From NCBI GenBank assembly GCA_964420285.1, contig CAYQTE010000007.1, positions 1 through 64,000 of the forward strand: a stretch of 64,000 nt of DNA, in the 5' to 3' direction. This DNA is from CAYQTE01 sp964420285. Its GTDB lineage: Bacteria > Planctomycetota > Phycisphaerae > Tepidisphaerales > Tepidisphaeraceae. Each line of letters opens with the position of its first letter. Within the stretch, counting starts at the first letter, position 1. Made by a program: the position numbers and the translations under genes. The notes under the pieces are model-generated. The model searched no databases, was not told where the DNA came from, and saw only the letters and a program-made list of their open reading frames with translations. Shown here in pieces: positions 50,845 to 59,649 of the stretch.

Positions 50845-51594
50845 CTACTTGTTGGCGTACATGATATTCCGCATGCCGATCCAGTAGGTGACAAAGAGAT
50901 AGCCGGCCGAGAGGACGATTTGGGTGCTGAGGAAGATGAGGTAGACGGTCATGCCGCGGACTGCGGATTGGGGGGTCGCGATCAGGGGACGGAGTAACAG
51001 GATGGTGATGGCGCCCAGGAGAGCGACGGGGAGGTAGTGGGCGGCGTGGTAATAGAGGGCGCGCAGGACGACAGGATGAGGCAGTCGCAGGCCGCGGTAG
51101 GCGGCTTCCCAGCTTGAGAGCCGGGCGGCGATGTGCGTAATGCCCAGGAAAAAGAGATAAACGCCGGCGCCAAGGGGAGGAACGAGAATCCAGAACAGGG
51201 CGGCATGTCCGGGGCGTTCCATGATCCACAGTGCATGGGACGAACATGCGATTCCCAACAGTATCGAGCTCAAAAGCCAGTTGATGCGGGCGAAGGATCG
51301 GCCGGCGGCGATGTATTCGGGCGGGAGCGGGGTACGCTGGCCGCTGGTCAAATGTCGATAGAAATAGGTCGGGCGGAAGATGACCTGGAAGGCGGTGGCC
51401 CAGAAGGCGGCGACGGGCGATCGGCCCTCCGGCGATTCCCAGGCAGGCGGGAGGCGGTGATGGCCGATGCTCTCGGCGGATGGCTTGCCGCATTCGGGGC
51501 AGGGGTGTCCGTCGGGCAGGCCGTTGAGGAGATAGCCGCAGCCTTCACAAATAAGATCGCTGGACGAGGGTACGACGTTGACAGAGCGGGGCAT
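50845..51594 (-). CDS. zinc-ribbon membrane protein of unknown function
   Basis: A 249-residue protein. A zinc ribbon at about 16-36 (CEGCGYLLNGLPDGHPCPEC) is followed by several hydrophobic segments (INWLLSSILLGIACSSHALW, ALFWILVPPLGAGVYLFFLG, YLPVALLGAITILLLRPLI, MTVYLIFLSTQIVLSAGYLF), a Yip1-like arrangement. Its layout matches the gene at 11554-12402. The function is unknown. The 143 bases between it and rhaB hold nothing I can name. Confidence 0.72.
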   Translation of the reverse strand: MPRSVNVVPSSSDLICEGCGYLLNGLPDGHPCPECGKPSAESIGHHRLPPAWESPEGRSPVAAFWATAFQVIFRPTYFYRHLTSGQRTPLPPEYIAAGRSFARINWLLSSILLGIACSSHALWIMERPGHAALFWILVPPLGAGVYLFFLGITHIAARLSSWEAAYRGLRLPHPVVLRALYYHAAHYLPVALLGAITILLLRPLIATPQSAVRGMTVYLIFLSTQIVLSAGYLFVTYWIGMRNIMYANK

Positions 51595-51662
51595 TTGTGG
51601 GGATTATAACGGCAGGTTGTGCCGAATGTTGAGCGAAATTTCCGTGTTGACTGGCGGAAACA

Positions 51663-51671
51663 TGCTATAAT
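51663..51671 (+). promoter_or_regulatory. extended -10 box (TGCTATAAT)
   Basis: TGCTATAAT is a perfect TATAAT with an upstream TGn. TTGACT lies at 51647-51652 but only 13 bases away, too near to be an ideal -35. The predicted start is about 51677, with GGAG and the ATG at 51687 close behind. Confidence 0.45.
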
Positions 51672-51686
51672 GGCAGCGGAGACCTG

Positions 51687-52301
51687 ATGGGGAAGAGGCT
51701 GAACAATATCGGACGTTGGGTATTGCGGGCGATTGCGGCGGCCGGCGCGGTCGTGGCCGTGTGCGCGTCCGGATGCGAAAAGTCCAGCCAAAGCCCCAGC
51801 GTCAGCAGTGGCAATCCGACAACCAATCCATCGAGCCCGGCCACGCAGCCGGCGTATTCGTTCCTGATGATCGACGGCAAGCTCGAGCAGTTTCCGCCGG
51901 CCCTGTTGCGTCTGCAAGCCAAGGGCGGGCAGGTGACGGCGCTGTTGTGTACGGACGATCCGCCGGAGGCGCTGAACGATTCGTATCAGGGCAATTCCTT
52001 TTACCTGCCGATGGTGCTGGACATCGCCGATCCGGCGGACATCGGAACGGCACAATGGAAGTGCAGCGCTGGCAACGACCACATCGATTCGCCCGAGGGA
52101 ATCTTTCTGCACGGGGCGAAGCTTCAGCTTCAGCCGTTCAAAGATGTCGAGGTGGATTTCGCCGGCAGCGAGCCGAAGGTAACCGTATCGGTGAATGGGC
52201 AATTCCTCGCGGCCAGCACGGTGCGCGGCGGCCCGGAATCGCTGCCGAAATTCTCACAGGTCAGTGGAACATTTCCCAGCCAGGCGACCGAGCCCAAGTA
52301 G
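51687..52301 (+). CDS. hypothetical lipoprotein
   Basis: A 204-residue protein with a signal peptide and lipobox (VCASGC, Cys30), followed by a Ser/Pro/Thr linker (SPSVSSGNPTTNPSSPATQP) and a beta-rich domain (YSFLMIDGKLEQFPPALLRL; GGQVTALLCTDDPPEALND; FYLPMVLDIADPADIG; VEVDFAGSEPKVTVSVNG). I do not recognise the fold. It should be tethered to a membrane on the outside. Confidence 0.75.
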   Translation: MGKRLNNIGRWVLRAIAAAGAVVAVCASGCEKSSQSPSVSSGNPTTNPSSPATQPAYSFLMIDGKLEQFPPALLRLQAKGGQVTALLCTDDPPEALNDSYQGNSFYLPMVLDIADPADIGTAQWKCSAGNDHIDSPEGIFLHGAKLQLQPFKDVEVDFAGSEPKVTVSVNGQFLAASTVRGGPESLPKFSQVSGTFPSQATEPK

Positions 52302-52328
52302 CGTTGTCTTCCTTTTGAAGAACCCGAA

Positions 52329-52940
52329 TTACGACGCGGAGCCGGTTTGGCTGGCGCGCGTGACGGCGGCGAGGATTTCCTGTTGCACGGCGGCGGGCTT
52401 GGCGACGGTCTGCCAGTAGATGGCGGGATGACTTGAGTCGCGCGGGGTGATTTCGATGGAACCGACGGCGGTGAGTCGTTCGCCGACGGTTGGGAGCAGC
52501 CGCACGTTTGCCACCTTGCGCAGCGGGCAGGACACCACGTCGATGGTGAAGACGCCGCCAAGTTGCAGGATGCGCAGATCGGTGAGCAGGTAAAGCCGGC
52601 CCATCCAGACGAGGATCGACCAGGTGACGCGCAGGCCGGCGCCGACCACGGCCAATTCGATCGCGAACCGCCGATAGGCCATCGTGCGGGCAATGTGCAA
52701 CGCGACCGCCAGAGCGACGGCGACGATCGAGAGCGCCGGCCCGGCCGAGAGCGGGATGAACCAGAGCGAAGGTTTGCGCGCCAGCAGCACGGTTTCGCCG
52801 CGGTTGAGGAACGCCGGATCGAGCAGGGCGGCCAGAGGCGAGACCAGCGACGGCGAAGCGGCGTCGGGGCCTTGCGTATTGCAGGCGAGATTCCGCGGCG
52901 GGTGATCGGCCGGGCGAGTTTCAGGAAGCGTCGGAATCAT
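52329..52940 (-). CDS. PH-domain (bPH2-like) membrane protein
   Basis: A 203-residue protein with two TM segments (FIPLSAGPALSIVAVALAVALHIAR and FAIELAVVGAGLRVTW) followed by a bacterial PH-like domain (about 115-200) with LYLLTDLRILQLGGVF and DVVSCPLRKVANVRLLPTVG. This is the usual layout of the bPH2/YdbT-like family, whose function is poorly known. The start overlaps the hpt stop by ATGA (52937-52940), so the two are translationally coupled. Confidence 0.75.
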   Translation of the reverse strand: MIPTLPETRPADHPPRNLACNTQGPDAASPSLVSPLAALLDPAFLNRGETVLLARKPSLWFIPLSAGPALSIVAVALAVALHIARTMAYRRFAIELAVVGAGLRVTWSILVWMGRLYLLTDLRILQLGGVFTIDVVSCPLRKVANVRLLPTVGERLTAVGSIEITPRDSSHPAIYWQTVAKPAAVQQEILAAVTRASQTGSAS

Positions 52941-53494
52941 GCGTGTCTCCGCATGGCGGCCGGCGTGAGGGTCACGATGTCCGGCAGGTTGCGGTAGTAA
53001 TCATTGTAGTCCAGGCCGTATCCGACGACGAATTCGTCGGGGATATCGAAGCCGACGTAATCGACATGAGTTTCACGTGCCGAGGGCCGATCCTTGCGGA
53101 GAAGCACGCACGATTTGACGCTGGCCGCGCCGAGATCCTGGATCATGGGGACAACGGTGCGCAACGTTCCGCCGCTGTCGAGGATGTCGTCAAGAACAAG
53201 CACGTGGCGGCCGGCGAGGCGGTCGAGCTGCTGGCCGAAGACGCGGGCGCCCTGCGAGCGCACGGCCGAGCCGGGATAGCTGGTCACGGCGACCAGGCCG
53301 ATCTTCATGCGAAGAGGAATCTGTCGGATGAGATCAGCGCAGAAGATCATGGCGCCGGTCATGATGGGGACGATGACGATTTGGCCATCGACGGCCGATG
53401 CGCTGTGATCGTCGGTGATGCGCAGAGCCATTTCGGCCACGCGGGCGGCGATGCGGTCGTGGGAAATGAGCACGCGCTCGATGTCGAGCTTCAT
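52937..53494 (-). CDS. hpt: hypoxanthine phosphoribosyltransferase
   Basis: A 185-residue purine-salvage enzyme making IMP or GMP from hypoxanthine or guanine and PRPP. The PRPP-binding loop is VLVLDDILDSGGTLR; the upstream segments VIVPIMTGAMIFCADLIRQI and MKIGLVAVTSYPG also fit, as does YVGFDIPDEFVVGYGLDYND near the end. The length is normal. A perfect 15-bp hairpin lies 44-76 bases upstream of the start. Confidence 0.93.
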   Translation of the reverse strand: MKLDIERVLISHDRIAARVAEMALRITDDHSASAVDGQIVIVPIMTGAMIFCADLIRQIPLRMKIGLVAVTSYPGSAVRSQGARVFGQQLDRLAGRHVLVLDDILDSGGTLRTVVPMIQDLGAASVKSCVLLRKDRPSARETHVDYVGFDIPDEFVVGYGLDYNDYYRNLPDIVTLTPAAMRRHA

Positions 53495-53537
53495 GGGGAC
53501 ATGTTACCACGCGAGGGGTTCTGCGCATAAACGCGGA

Positions 53538-53570
53538 ATCGGAAGGACTCATCTCATGAGTCCTTCCGAT
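53538..53570 (-). terminator. perfect 15-bp hairpin with 3-base loop
   Basis: The arms ATCGGAAGGACTCAT (53538-53552) and ATGAGTCCTTCCGAT (53556-53570) are exactly complementary. It lies downstream of the minus-strand lipoprotein gene and upstream of hpt. No strong T-run follows on the minus strand, so it could be a terminator of the first gene or a structure in the hpt leader. Confidence 0.5.
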
Positions 53571-53627
53571 CGTGGGACACCCAAAGAGGGCATCGCTTAT
53601 TTGCCTGGCGCGCGATGCGTGCTCGCA

Positions 53628-54278
53628 TTACATCGCGATAGCCGATTCGGTTGCGGGCAGGAAGAAGATGCGCCGCTCGCTGTTGTTCAGGTTCTGGTCG
53701 TTGACCTTGTTGCCGTTAACGGTGAGGTTGTTGTGATCGGGATCGATGACAAGCTCATCGGTGCGGTTGACCCGGCCGCGATAGATAACGGAATTGTGGT
53801 CGACATCGACGACCCAGACAGTTCCCGCACGCTCGGCCGTGTAAGAGACGCGGTTGGCGCCTTCTCCGGCGAGGCTGGCAGCGGCCGGGACGTCGGCTGG
53901 GCGTTGGATATCGCGTCCAGCGGTGTCCGTGGCGGTTTGGCTGGACATTCCCGGCGCGAAAAAGATGCGGTGATTTTCGTGGCCAACGTCGTGTGTAGCG
54001 ACGACCTGCCCGGCGATGGTGACGCGGTTGTTGTCCGGATCGACGGCGACCTCGTCACCGCTATGAACCGGCCCGGCATAAACAACCGAATTGCTGCCCA
54101 CATCGGTAACCCAGACCTGGCCGCTGGACGGTGCGGTGTAGACCAGTCGCTGGTTACCCTCGTTCTGCATATTGGCGCCGGCCGGTACATCGCCGGGCCG
54201 ATCCGCGGCACATCCGTACAGGGCCGCTGCGACCACGATAAATCCGAAACATGGGGAGATTCTACGCAAAGACGTCAT
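53628..54278 (-). CDS. lipoprotein with two copies of an ~85-residue domain
   Basis: A 216-residue protein with a signal peptide ending in a lipobox (ALYGC). The rest consists of two copies of one domain, at about 27-113 and 125-211: RPGDVPAGANMQNEGNQRLV / RPADVPAAASLAGEGANRVS, QVWVTDVGSNSVVYAG / TVWVVDVDHNSVIYRG, and HRIFFAPG / RRIFFLPA. Each carries a DPDNNRVTIAG / DPDHNNLTVNG turn. The fold is probably beta. GGAG precedes the ATG at 54278. The function is unknown. Confidence 0.8.
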   Translation of the reverse strand: MTSLRRISPCFGFIVVAAALYGCAADRPGDVPAGANMQNEGNQRLVYTAPSSGQVWVTDVGSNSVVYAGPVHSGDEVAVDPDNNRVTIAGQVVATHDVGHENHRIFFAPGMSSQTATDTAGRDIQRPADVPAAASLAGEGANRVSYTAERAGTVWVVDVDHNSVIYRGRVNRTDELVIDPDHNNLTVNGNKVNDQNLNNSERRIFFLPATESAIAM

Positions 54279-54445
54279 GACAGACTCCGATCGGTGAAGG
54301 GTTTTCCTGCCCGCCGTGGCGAATGTCCGTCGCGACGTGACAATAGCACCGTACGCGGCCAGGCGTACATTGGTGAACTGACAAAATCCGCGCCAAGAAC
54401 GGCACGAAGTCTCGTGAGCGGCGAAAGCCCGGCAAATCGCGTAGT

Positions 54446-55822
54446 TCAGGCCGGTGTTTCAATGTCCGGCTCGTGGCCGCCGATCAGCGGTTCGCACTGT
54501 GGAGTTTCGATTGGCTTGGCATCCGCCAGAGCGCCGAAGCGGCGGACTTGCGGCCAGATGAGGGCGACGGCGATGACGGTGACGATGGTGCCGATGCCGC
54601 CGACGACGGTTGACGTGATGGCGCCGACGGCGCCGGAACCGAACAGGCGGGCGGTGGCGCCGCTTTCAAAGCCGCCCAGTTCATTCGAGCTGCTGATGAA
54701 GACGCTGTTGATGGCCGAGACCCGGCCGCGCATGGCGTCGGGTGTAAGAACCTGCACCAGTGTGTGGCGGACCAGGACGCTGATGTTGTCCACCGCGCCA
54801 GTGATAAAGAGCATGGTGAGTGAGAGCCAGAAATTGCGCGACAGGCCGAAAACAATCGTCGCTACGCCGAAAGCTGCGACGGCCAGGAGCATGGCCCGGC
54901 CGGCGCGCTTGAAGGGGCGGGAATGCGCAATGACCATAGCCATGACCACGGCGCCGACGGCCGGAGCGGCTCGGAGGTAGCCGTATCCGTGAGAGTCGCA
55001 ATGGAGAATGTCTTTGGCGAAGATCGGCAGAAGATAGGTCGCGCCGCCGAGGAGCACGGCGAAGAGATCGAGCGTGATGGTCGCAAGGATGATCTTGGTG
55101 CCGTAGACAAATCGCGCGCCGGCAAGGAGCGTATCCAGCGTTGGTGCGGAGCGAACAGGAGCAGGCAGGGGCGATGCGGACGATGCGGTAGGCTCAACCG
55201 CATCGTCAATGGGCGAGCGTGACGGATCGATGAAGAACGCCAGCACGGCAAAACACCCGGCGGCGATTGCCGCGACAAAATAGGCCGGCGCGGCCGAGTG
55301 AACGATCAGGAACCCGGCGATGGCCGGCCCGAACGTCGCGGCAAGCTGGAATCCGCTGCTTTGCCAGCTCACGGCGTTGGCGAAGATGCGGCGCGGCACG
55401 AGCGTGGGAAGAAGAGCCGCACGGGCGGGATTGCCAATCGCCTTGCAGAGCGCCGCCAGGGCGACCATGAGATAGATCAACCCGATCGACGCTCTGGCCG
55501 CCGACGCCGCAGCCAGCCCGAAGATCGCGCCCATTGCGCAGATTTGGGTCACAATGATGATCCATCGGCGTGGAAGGCGATCGGCCAGGTGCCCGGCAGG
55601 AATTGCCATGCAGATCACGATCGATGCGACGATCAATCCCACCCAGGCCAGCGAAAGGGGATTTCCCGTGCGGGCGTACAGATCCCAAGCCACGGCGGTT
55701 TCGACCATCTGCTCGCCGGCCGTGTTGGCGATCAGACCGATGACATAGCGGCGGAAATTGACAGATCGGAGGGCAGCGTAGGGATCGTGTCGCGGGAGCG
55801 TGGCAAGTTGGGGGATGGACAT
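54446..55822 (-). CDS. major facilitator superfamily transporter (MFS_3-like)
   Basis: A 458-residue membrane protein with about 12 TM segments. The MFS loop 2-3 motif appears as GHLADRLPRRWIIIV, and the N-terminal half contains NTAGEQMVETAVAWDLYA, typical of the EntS-like MFS_3 group of exporters. The start Met at 55822 opens the family region; there is no clear ribosome site. It is 41 bases downstream of the GH88 gene on the same strand, so it might export or import a product of that pathway. The C-terminus is cytoplasmic and acidic. Confidence 0.85.
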   Translation of the reverse strand: MSIPQLATLPRHDPYAALRSVNFRRYVIGLIANTAGEQMVETAVAWDLYARTGNPLSLAWVGLIVASIVICMAIPAGHLADRLPRRWIIIVTQICAMGAIFGLAAASAARASIGLIYLMVALAALCKAIGNPARAALLPTLVPRRIFANAVSWQSSGFQLAATFGPAIAGFLIVHSAAPAYFVAAIAAGCFAVLAFFIDPSRSPIDDAVEPTASSASPLPAPVRSAPTLDTLLAGARFVYGTKIILATITLDLFAVLLGGATYLLPIFAKDILHCDSHGYGYLRAAPAVGAVVMAMVIAHSRPFKRAGRAMLLAVAAFGVATIVFGLSRNFWLSLTMLFITGAVDNISVLVRHTLVQVLTPDAMRGRVSAINSVFISSSNELGGFESGATARLFGSGAVGAITSTVVGGIGTIVTVIAVALIWPQVRRFGALADAKPIETPQCEPLIGGHEPDIETPA

Positions 55823-55863
55823 CGTGGCGAAGTTACTCCGGGTCGTAAGGTGGAGCGATTGTG

Positions 55864-57015
55864 TCAGTGGGCGAGTGATTTTGCGAGAGCTTCGACGAAG
55901 AAAAATTCGCCCCACATCACGGATTCATCGACGCCTAAATTCTTGTGAATGTGATAGACGCCGCGTTTGAGAATGCCTTCCCAATCAGGATCGCCGTCGG
56001 CCAGGTAGGTTGGCGTGAGCAGCGTGGCAAGGATGTTGAACGCGGCGCCGCGGTAGGCGGCGGATCGGGTTGGGTTGAATTTCGACGTCGCGTCAGACAA
56101 ATCAAACAGCCCGCTGGCGAATATCGCGGCGGCGGAACTGTCAGGTTGCGTACGCGACAAACGGCCGTCAGCAGGGGCATCGTAATCCCACGGTGGAACG
56201 CCGCCGGGAGGCGCATGGTCGAGATAAAATTGCGCGTTCAGCTCGGCCGTCTGGAGGAATCGACTATCGTTAGTGAGCTGAAAGCAGGTGGTGAATCCGT
56301 AAAGCGACCAGGCCAAACCGCGGCTCCAGCAACTATCGTCGCGATATCCCTGCTGCGTGGATTGGCGGAGGAACTGGCCGGTGGCGGTGTCGAAAATTCC
56401 CTCGTGGCTGGTCGAGCCGTCGCCGCGGACCAGCGTTCGCCGTGTGGTGAGGCAGTGCCGCATCGCCTTGTCCAAGAGCGCGGCGTCGCCGGTTTGCCTG
56501 GCGGCGTAGAAGATAATCGGCACATTCATCATGATGTCGATGAAGAGCGATTCGTCGCCGATAAACGACCGGAGATAATTACCGGCCGGCTTGAACCGCA
56601 TCGCCAGCACCTGCCCGGCCCGGATGACAACATTGTTGAGGGACGCATCCGCCCGGCCGGCGCGGACCGAGTAGTCGTACCATCGTTTGTAGCTGCCGTG
56701 ATAGAAGATGAACCCCAGGTCGTGTACCTCGCGGTCTTCCTTGCGCGGCTCAAGCTGGCGCGAATAGGCGCAGGCTTTGTCCAGCCAGTACGCCGGATCA
56801 TCGGCCGTCTGGCTTTCCAGGAATATCCACATCATGCCGGGGAGAAATCCATCGCACCAATGTGTCCATGCGGGCTTGGAATGCATCCACCGGCCGGCGT
56901 CGGTGTAGAGAGGATAATAGCCGGGATGCCGCTCGATGAGCCGGCGGACCTGCGCCTGCGCGAAAATAAGTGCGCTGCGGGCTTGCTGGCGGATGGCGGG
57001 GATATCGACGGTCAC
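55864..57015 (-). CDS. glycoside hydrolase family 88 (unsaturated glucuronyl hydrolase)
   Basis: A 383-residue (alpha/alpha)6-barrel enzyme. GH88 enzymes add water to unsaturated uronic acids at the end of oligosaccharides made by polysaccharide lyases. Family blocks: VHDLGFIFYHGSYKRWYD (first Asp), FIDIMMNVPIIFYAA (second Asp), STSHEGIFDTATG and YRDDSCWSRGLAWSLYGFT. No signal peptide is seen, so it acts in the cytoplasm. The GTG start overlaps the stop of the CoaD-HD gene (GTGA, 57012-57015). Confidence 0.88.
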   Translation of the reverse strand: MTVDIPAIRQQARSALIFAQAQVRRLIERHPGYYPLYTDAGRWMHSKPAWTHWCDGFLPGMMWIFLESQTADDPAYWLDKACAYSRQLEPRKEDREVHDLGFIFYHGSYKRWYDYSVRAGRADASLNNVVIRAGQVLAMRFKPAGNYLRSFIGDESLFIDIMMNVPIIFYAARQTGDAALLDKAMRHCLTTRRTLVRGDGSTSHEGIFDTATGQFLRQSTQQGYRDDSCWSRGLAWSLYGFTTCFQLTNDSRFLQTAELNAQFYLDHAPPGGVPPWDYDAPADGRLSRTQPDSSAAAIFASGLFDLSDATSKFNPTRSAAYRGAAFNILATLLTPTYLADGDPDWEGILKRGVYHIHKNLGVDESVMWGEFFFVEALAKSLAH

Positions 57016-58190
57016 GAGAGTCTCTCGATGGACCGCCTGATGTTCTCTCTCGCGGCAGACTCGTAACGGCCTTGCATGGCCTGGGTGAAAAAGAGCGAGG
57101 GCCTTTGGAGAAAACGGCGGAGGAAGTCGGCGCGGCCCTGGCGGAAGGCGGCGTCGGGGAGGTATTTGTACTCTTGGCTGATCGCATGCTCATACGCTTT
57201 GAAAATCGGCCAAGGTTTGCCGAGAATTGACAGGTCGATGTCGGCCAAAACCTGTGCATCCTGGTCCGTCGGCGGAGCATCGTGTTTTGTCGCCAGGATC
57301 AGGCGGCAAATCTCGTCAACTACTGATGGGGACACGCCGGCGGCGCGGAGATCCTGGGTCGCGACCTCGGCGGATCGCTGTTCATTGTCGGGGCGTGCCG
57401 GGTCGTACACGATGTCGTGGTACCAGATTGCGGCCTCAATTGCGTGGGGATGCTGGCAAAGGGAGCGCACCGTGTCCAACTCGCGCAGACAATCGGCGAT
57501 GTGACGCAGATTGTGATAGTGGCGATCGGCATTCTGATAGGCAATTATCAGCGCCGCGATTTGTGGGATCAGGTCGGTGCTGACGCCAAGGCCGAGCCAG
57601 GTCCGCTTCCATCGCTTATGCAGATCGGATGCGTCGTCGCTGTTCCAGGCCAGGTCCATACTTGGCGCGTCGGGTGGTTCCGGCGGCATGGAATTGTCTA
57701 TGTGGCCGAAGCGCTGCACAAACAAGTGGAAAACCGCTTCAGGGACATATTTTCGCAGCACCGGTTCCCAATCGTTGGGGCCGACTAGGCCCTTGACGAA
57801 ACTGGAGCTGACCTCGACCAGCTCACGCGGCGGGACGAGGAACACCGACTGGACATTGGCGTCGAGTTCGGCGTTGACATAGCGCATACCGCGTTCATAT
57901 TGGTAATCCTGCTCATTGCGGATTCCGCGCAGGATGAAATCGGCCTGGACCTGGTGTGCGTATCGGACGAGAAATAGATTCTCAAAGCTGGCGATCTTGA
58001 CGTTGGGGCAGTGACTGGTGACGTGCCGGAGCATGTCGAGGCGGTCGGCCAGCGGAAAGAGGTAATGTTTTTCCGGATTCACGCCGATGGCGACGATCAA
58101 TTCGTCGAACAGTCGGCAGCCTTGCTCGATCATCCAGAGATGGCCGAGTGTGATCGGGTCGAAACTCCCAGCGTAGACGGCGCGTCGCAT
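57012..58190 (-). CDS. coaD: fusion: pantetheine-phosphate adenylyltransferase (CoaD) + HD-domain
   Basis: A 392-residue protein. Residues 1-160 are CoaD (step 4 of CoA synthesis): AVYAGSFDPITLGHLWMIEQ (TxGH motif), GVNPEKHYLFP, FILRGIRNEQDYQYE, and VSSSFVKGLV replacing the usual ISSTxVR. Residues about 178-392 are a COG4339-like HD domain: HYHNLRHIADCLRELD (about 224-239), AIWYHDIVYDPARPDNEQRS with HD at 259-260, LADIDLSILG and ISQEYKYLP. A Pro-rich linker (PPEPPDAPS) joins them. The frame is single and uninterrupted. CoaD alone is normally about 160 residues. The role of the HD part is unknown. Confidence 0.88.
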   Translation of the reverse strand: MRRAVYAGSFDPITLGHLWMIEQGCRLFDELIVAIGVNPEKHYLFPLADRLDMLRHVTSHCPNVKIASFENLFLVRYAHQVQADFILRGIRNEQDYQYERGMRYVNAELDANVQSVFLVPPRELVEVSSSFVKGLVGPNDWEPVLRKYVPEAVFHLFVQRFGHIDNSMPPEPPDAPSMDLAWNSDDASDLHKRWKRTWLGLGVSTDLIPQIAALIIAYQNADRHYHNLRHIADCLRELDTVRSLCQHPHAIEAAIWYHDIVYDPARPDNEQRSAEVATQDLRAAGVSPSVVDEICRLILATKHDAPPTDQDAQVLADIDLSILGKPWPIFKAYEHAISQEYKYLPDAAFRQGRADFLRRFLQRPSLFFTQAMQGRYESAARENIRRSIERLS

Positions 58191-58310
58191 GGATGAGATT
58201 CTTGACGGCGCAGGACGAACGTCAAGGGGCGGGGGAACAAAAGCGATTTGATGCGACAGTGGAGAACATCGATGATGCCGCGATATCATCACAAGAGGAG
58301 GAACAGGCGC

Positions 58311-59192
58311 ATGAGTACAATTCCGGTTCGGATTCGGCTCGCGATTGCTTCATTCACACTGATCGTCGTGGCTTTGGTTCTCCCGCTGTCGCATGCGGCC
58401 GATCCGGCGACGGCGCCTTCATCGGTTGCCGGGCCGGCGACGATGGCGTTTGATCCGCCCCTGGGGTCAGGAAAGCTGTTGCTGTCGGAGGATTTTGAAT
58501 CAACGCCGGTGGGCGAGATTCCCAAAGGGTTCACCAAGACCGGGGCGGTGGGTGTTGTGGATGATGTATCACACAGCGGGAAAAAGTCGCTGCGCATGGA
58601 TGCCAAGGCATCCGGCCCGCGGCGGATCACGCTCAAAGGAGACATTCTCACCCAACTGGGCGGAACGTTCTGGGGACGGCTGTACTTCAAGGTGCAATTG
58701 CCCACGCCGGTGCCGGCCGGGGGCGGGAATTTCCCGGTGATTCACTCGACGCTGGTCTCGGGAATGGCAACCAGTCCGCTGGCCAATGATCCGATTGAGG
58801 TGCGCGTGCTGGACACCGTGCTGGGCCCCAACGGCACGCACCAGTTTATCTACAATGTGCAGCCAAGCAGGCGGCCGGAGTTCGGCAAGGGCGGCGCGTA
58901 TACGCATCGCTATACGGATCAGTGGACGCTGGCGGAATGGTATGTCGATTACGCGACGCAGACGTATCGCCTGTTCATCGACGGCCAGGAAGTGAAGGAC
59001 GTCACCCTGCACAACGGCGCGGGGAATTTCAACAAGACTGAGATTCCGCAGGTGTTCCAGAGCCTGTCGTTTGGCTGGAACAACTATCAACAGGCCGGCA
59101 CGGGGTTCGTCGCGTGGATCGATGATATCGCGCTGAGCAAGGAACGGATAGGAAATCTGGGCCTGACGAGCGGGGCGACGACGCGGCCGTAG
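58311..59192 (+). CDS. secreted beta-sandwich (LamG-like) protein of unknown function
   Basis: A 293-residue protein. The ATG at 58311 has AGGAGG 9 bases upstream; earlier in-frame starts lack one. The signal peptide is IRLAIASFTLIVVALVLPLSHA. The mature part begins LLLSEDFESTPVGEIPKGFT and looks like a concanavalin-type carbohydrate-related sandwich: SLRMDAKASGPRRITLKGD, GTFWGRLYFKVQLP, RYTDQWTLAEWYVDYATQTY, SLSFGWNNYQ and VAWIDDIALSKERIG. Planctomycetes have many such proteins near glycan genes; no catalytic residues are certain. Confidence 0.72.
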   Translation: MSTIPVRIRLAIASFTLIVVALVLPLSHAADPATAPSSVAGPATMAFDPPLGSGKLLLSEDFESTPVGEIPKGFTKTGAVGVVDDVSHSGKKSLRMDAKASGPRRITLKGDILTQLGGTFWGRLYFKVQLPTPVPAGGGNFPVIHSTLVSGMATSPLANDPIEVRVLDTVLGPNGTHQFIYNVQPSRRPEFGKGGAYTHRYTDQWTLAEWYVDYATQTYRLFIDGQEVKDVTLHNGAGNFNKTEIPQVFQSLSFGWNNYQQAGTGFVAWIDDIALSKERIGNLGLTSGATTRP

Positions 59193-59331
59193 GTGGCCCA
59201 AGTTCGGTTGGATGAGAGCACATGTGTCCTGGGTGACAAAATGCAGGCCATTGGTCCTGAGTTGGAATACATGTACGGCATAGCCGTCAGCCTGAGCCGC
59301 AATGAGGTTATCTACTGGATGGGAGACTGAA

Positions 59332-59649
59332 TCACCCGCGCGCCGCCTTGCCGCCGACCGGCGCTCTGTGCTGATTGCCATTTCGTCGCCGGACCAGCGG
59401 GATCAGGCATCGCAATGCCCGGTTCACGGCATCGGAACTCCTGAATACCGCGCGAACATCAGGCTCCAACAGAACGGCACCGTCTTCCAGTGTAAAATGC
59501 TGCACTGACACGGAACCATCAGCCCGCTCGATGCGCACCTCGTGGCCTTGTTGATACCGTTGAGCGTGATCCGTTCGCGTGCCATTGCTGAAATCGTATT
59601 GGCGTCTCATGCCGTTACCCGCCGCCGAGTCGTTTGTTCGTTTTTTCAT
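59332..59649 (-). CDS. antitoxin-like partner of BrnT
   Basis: A 105-residue protein. The central part MRRQYDFSNGTRTDHAQRYQ and the end VRAFRSSDAVNRALRCLI-like (AVFRSSDAVNRALRCLIPL) match small proteins found beside BrnT-type toxins (YDFSxGxRxxxAxRY...VFxxSxxVNxALRxL). The ATG at 59649 has AGGAAG 6 bases upstream and lies inside the end of the toxin gene (41-base overlap region). It probably neutralises the upstream BrnT-like toxin. Confidence 0.72.
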   Translation of the reverse strand: MKKRTNDSAAGNGMRRQYDFSNGTRTDHAQRYQQGHEVRIERADGSVSVQHFTLEDGAVLLEPDVRAVFRSSDAVNRALRCLIPLVRRRNGNQHRAPVGGKAARG

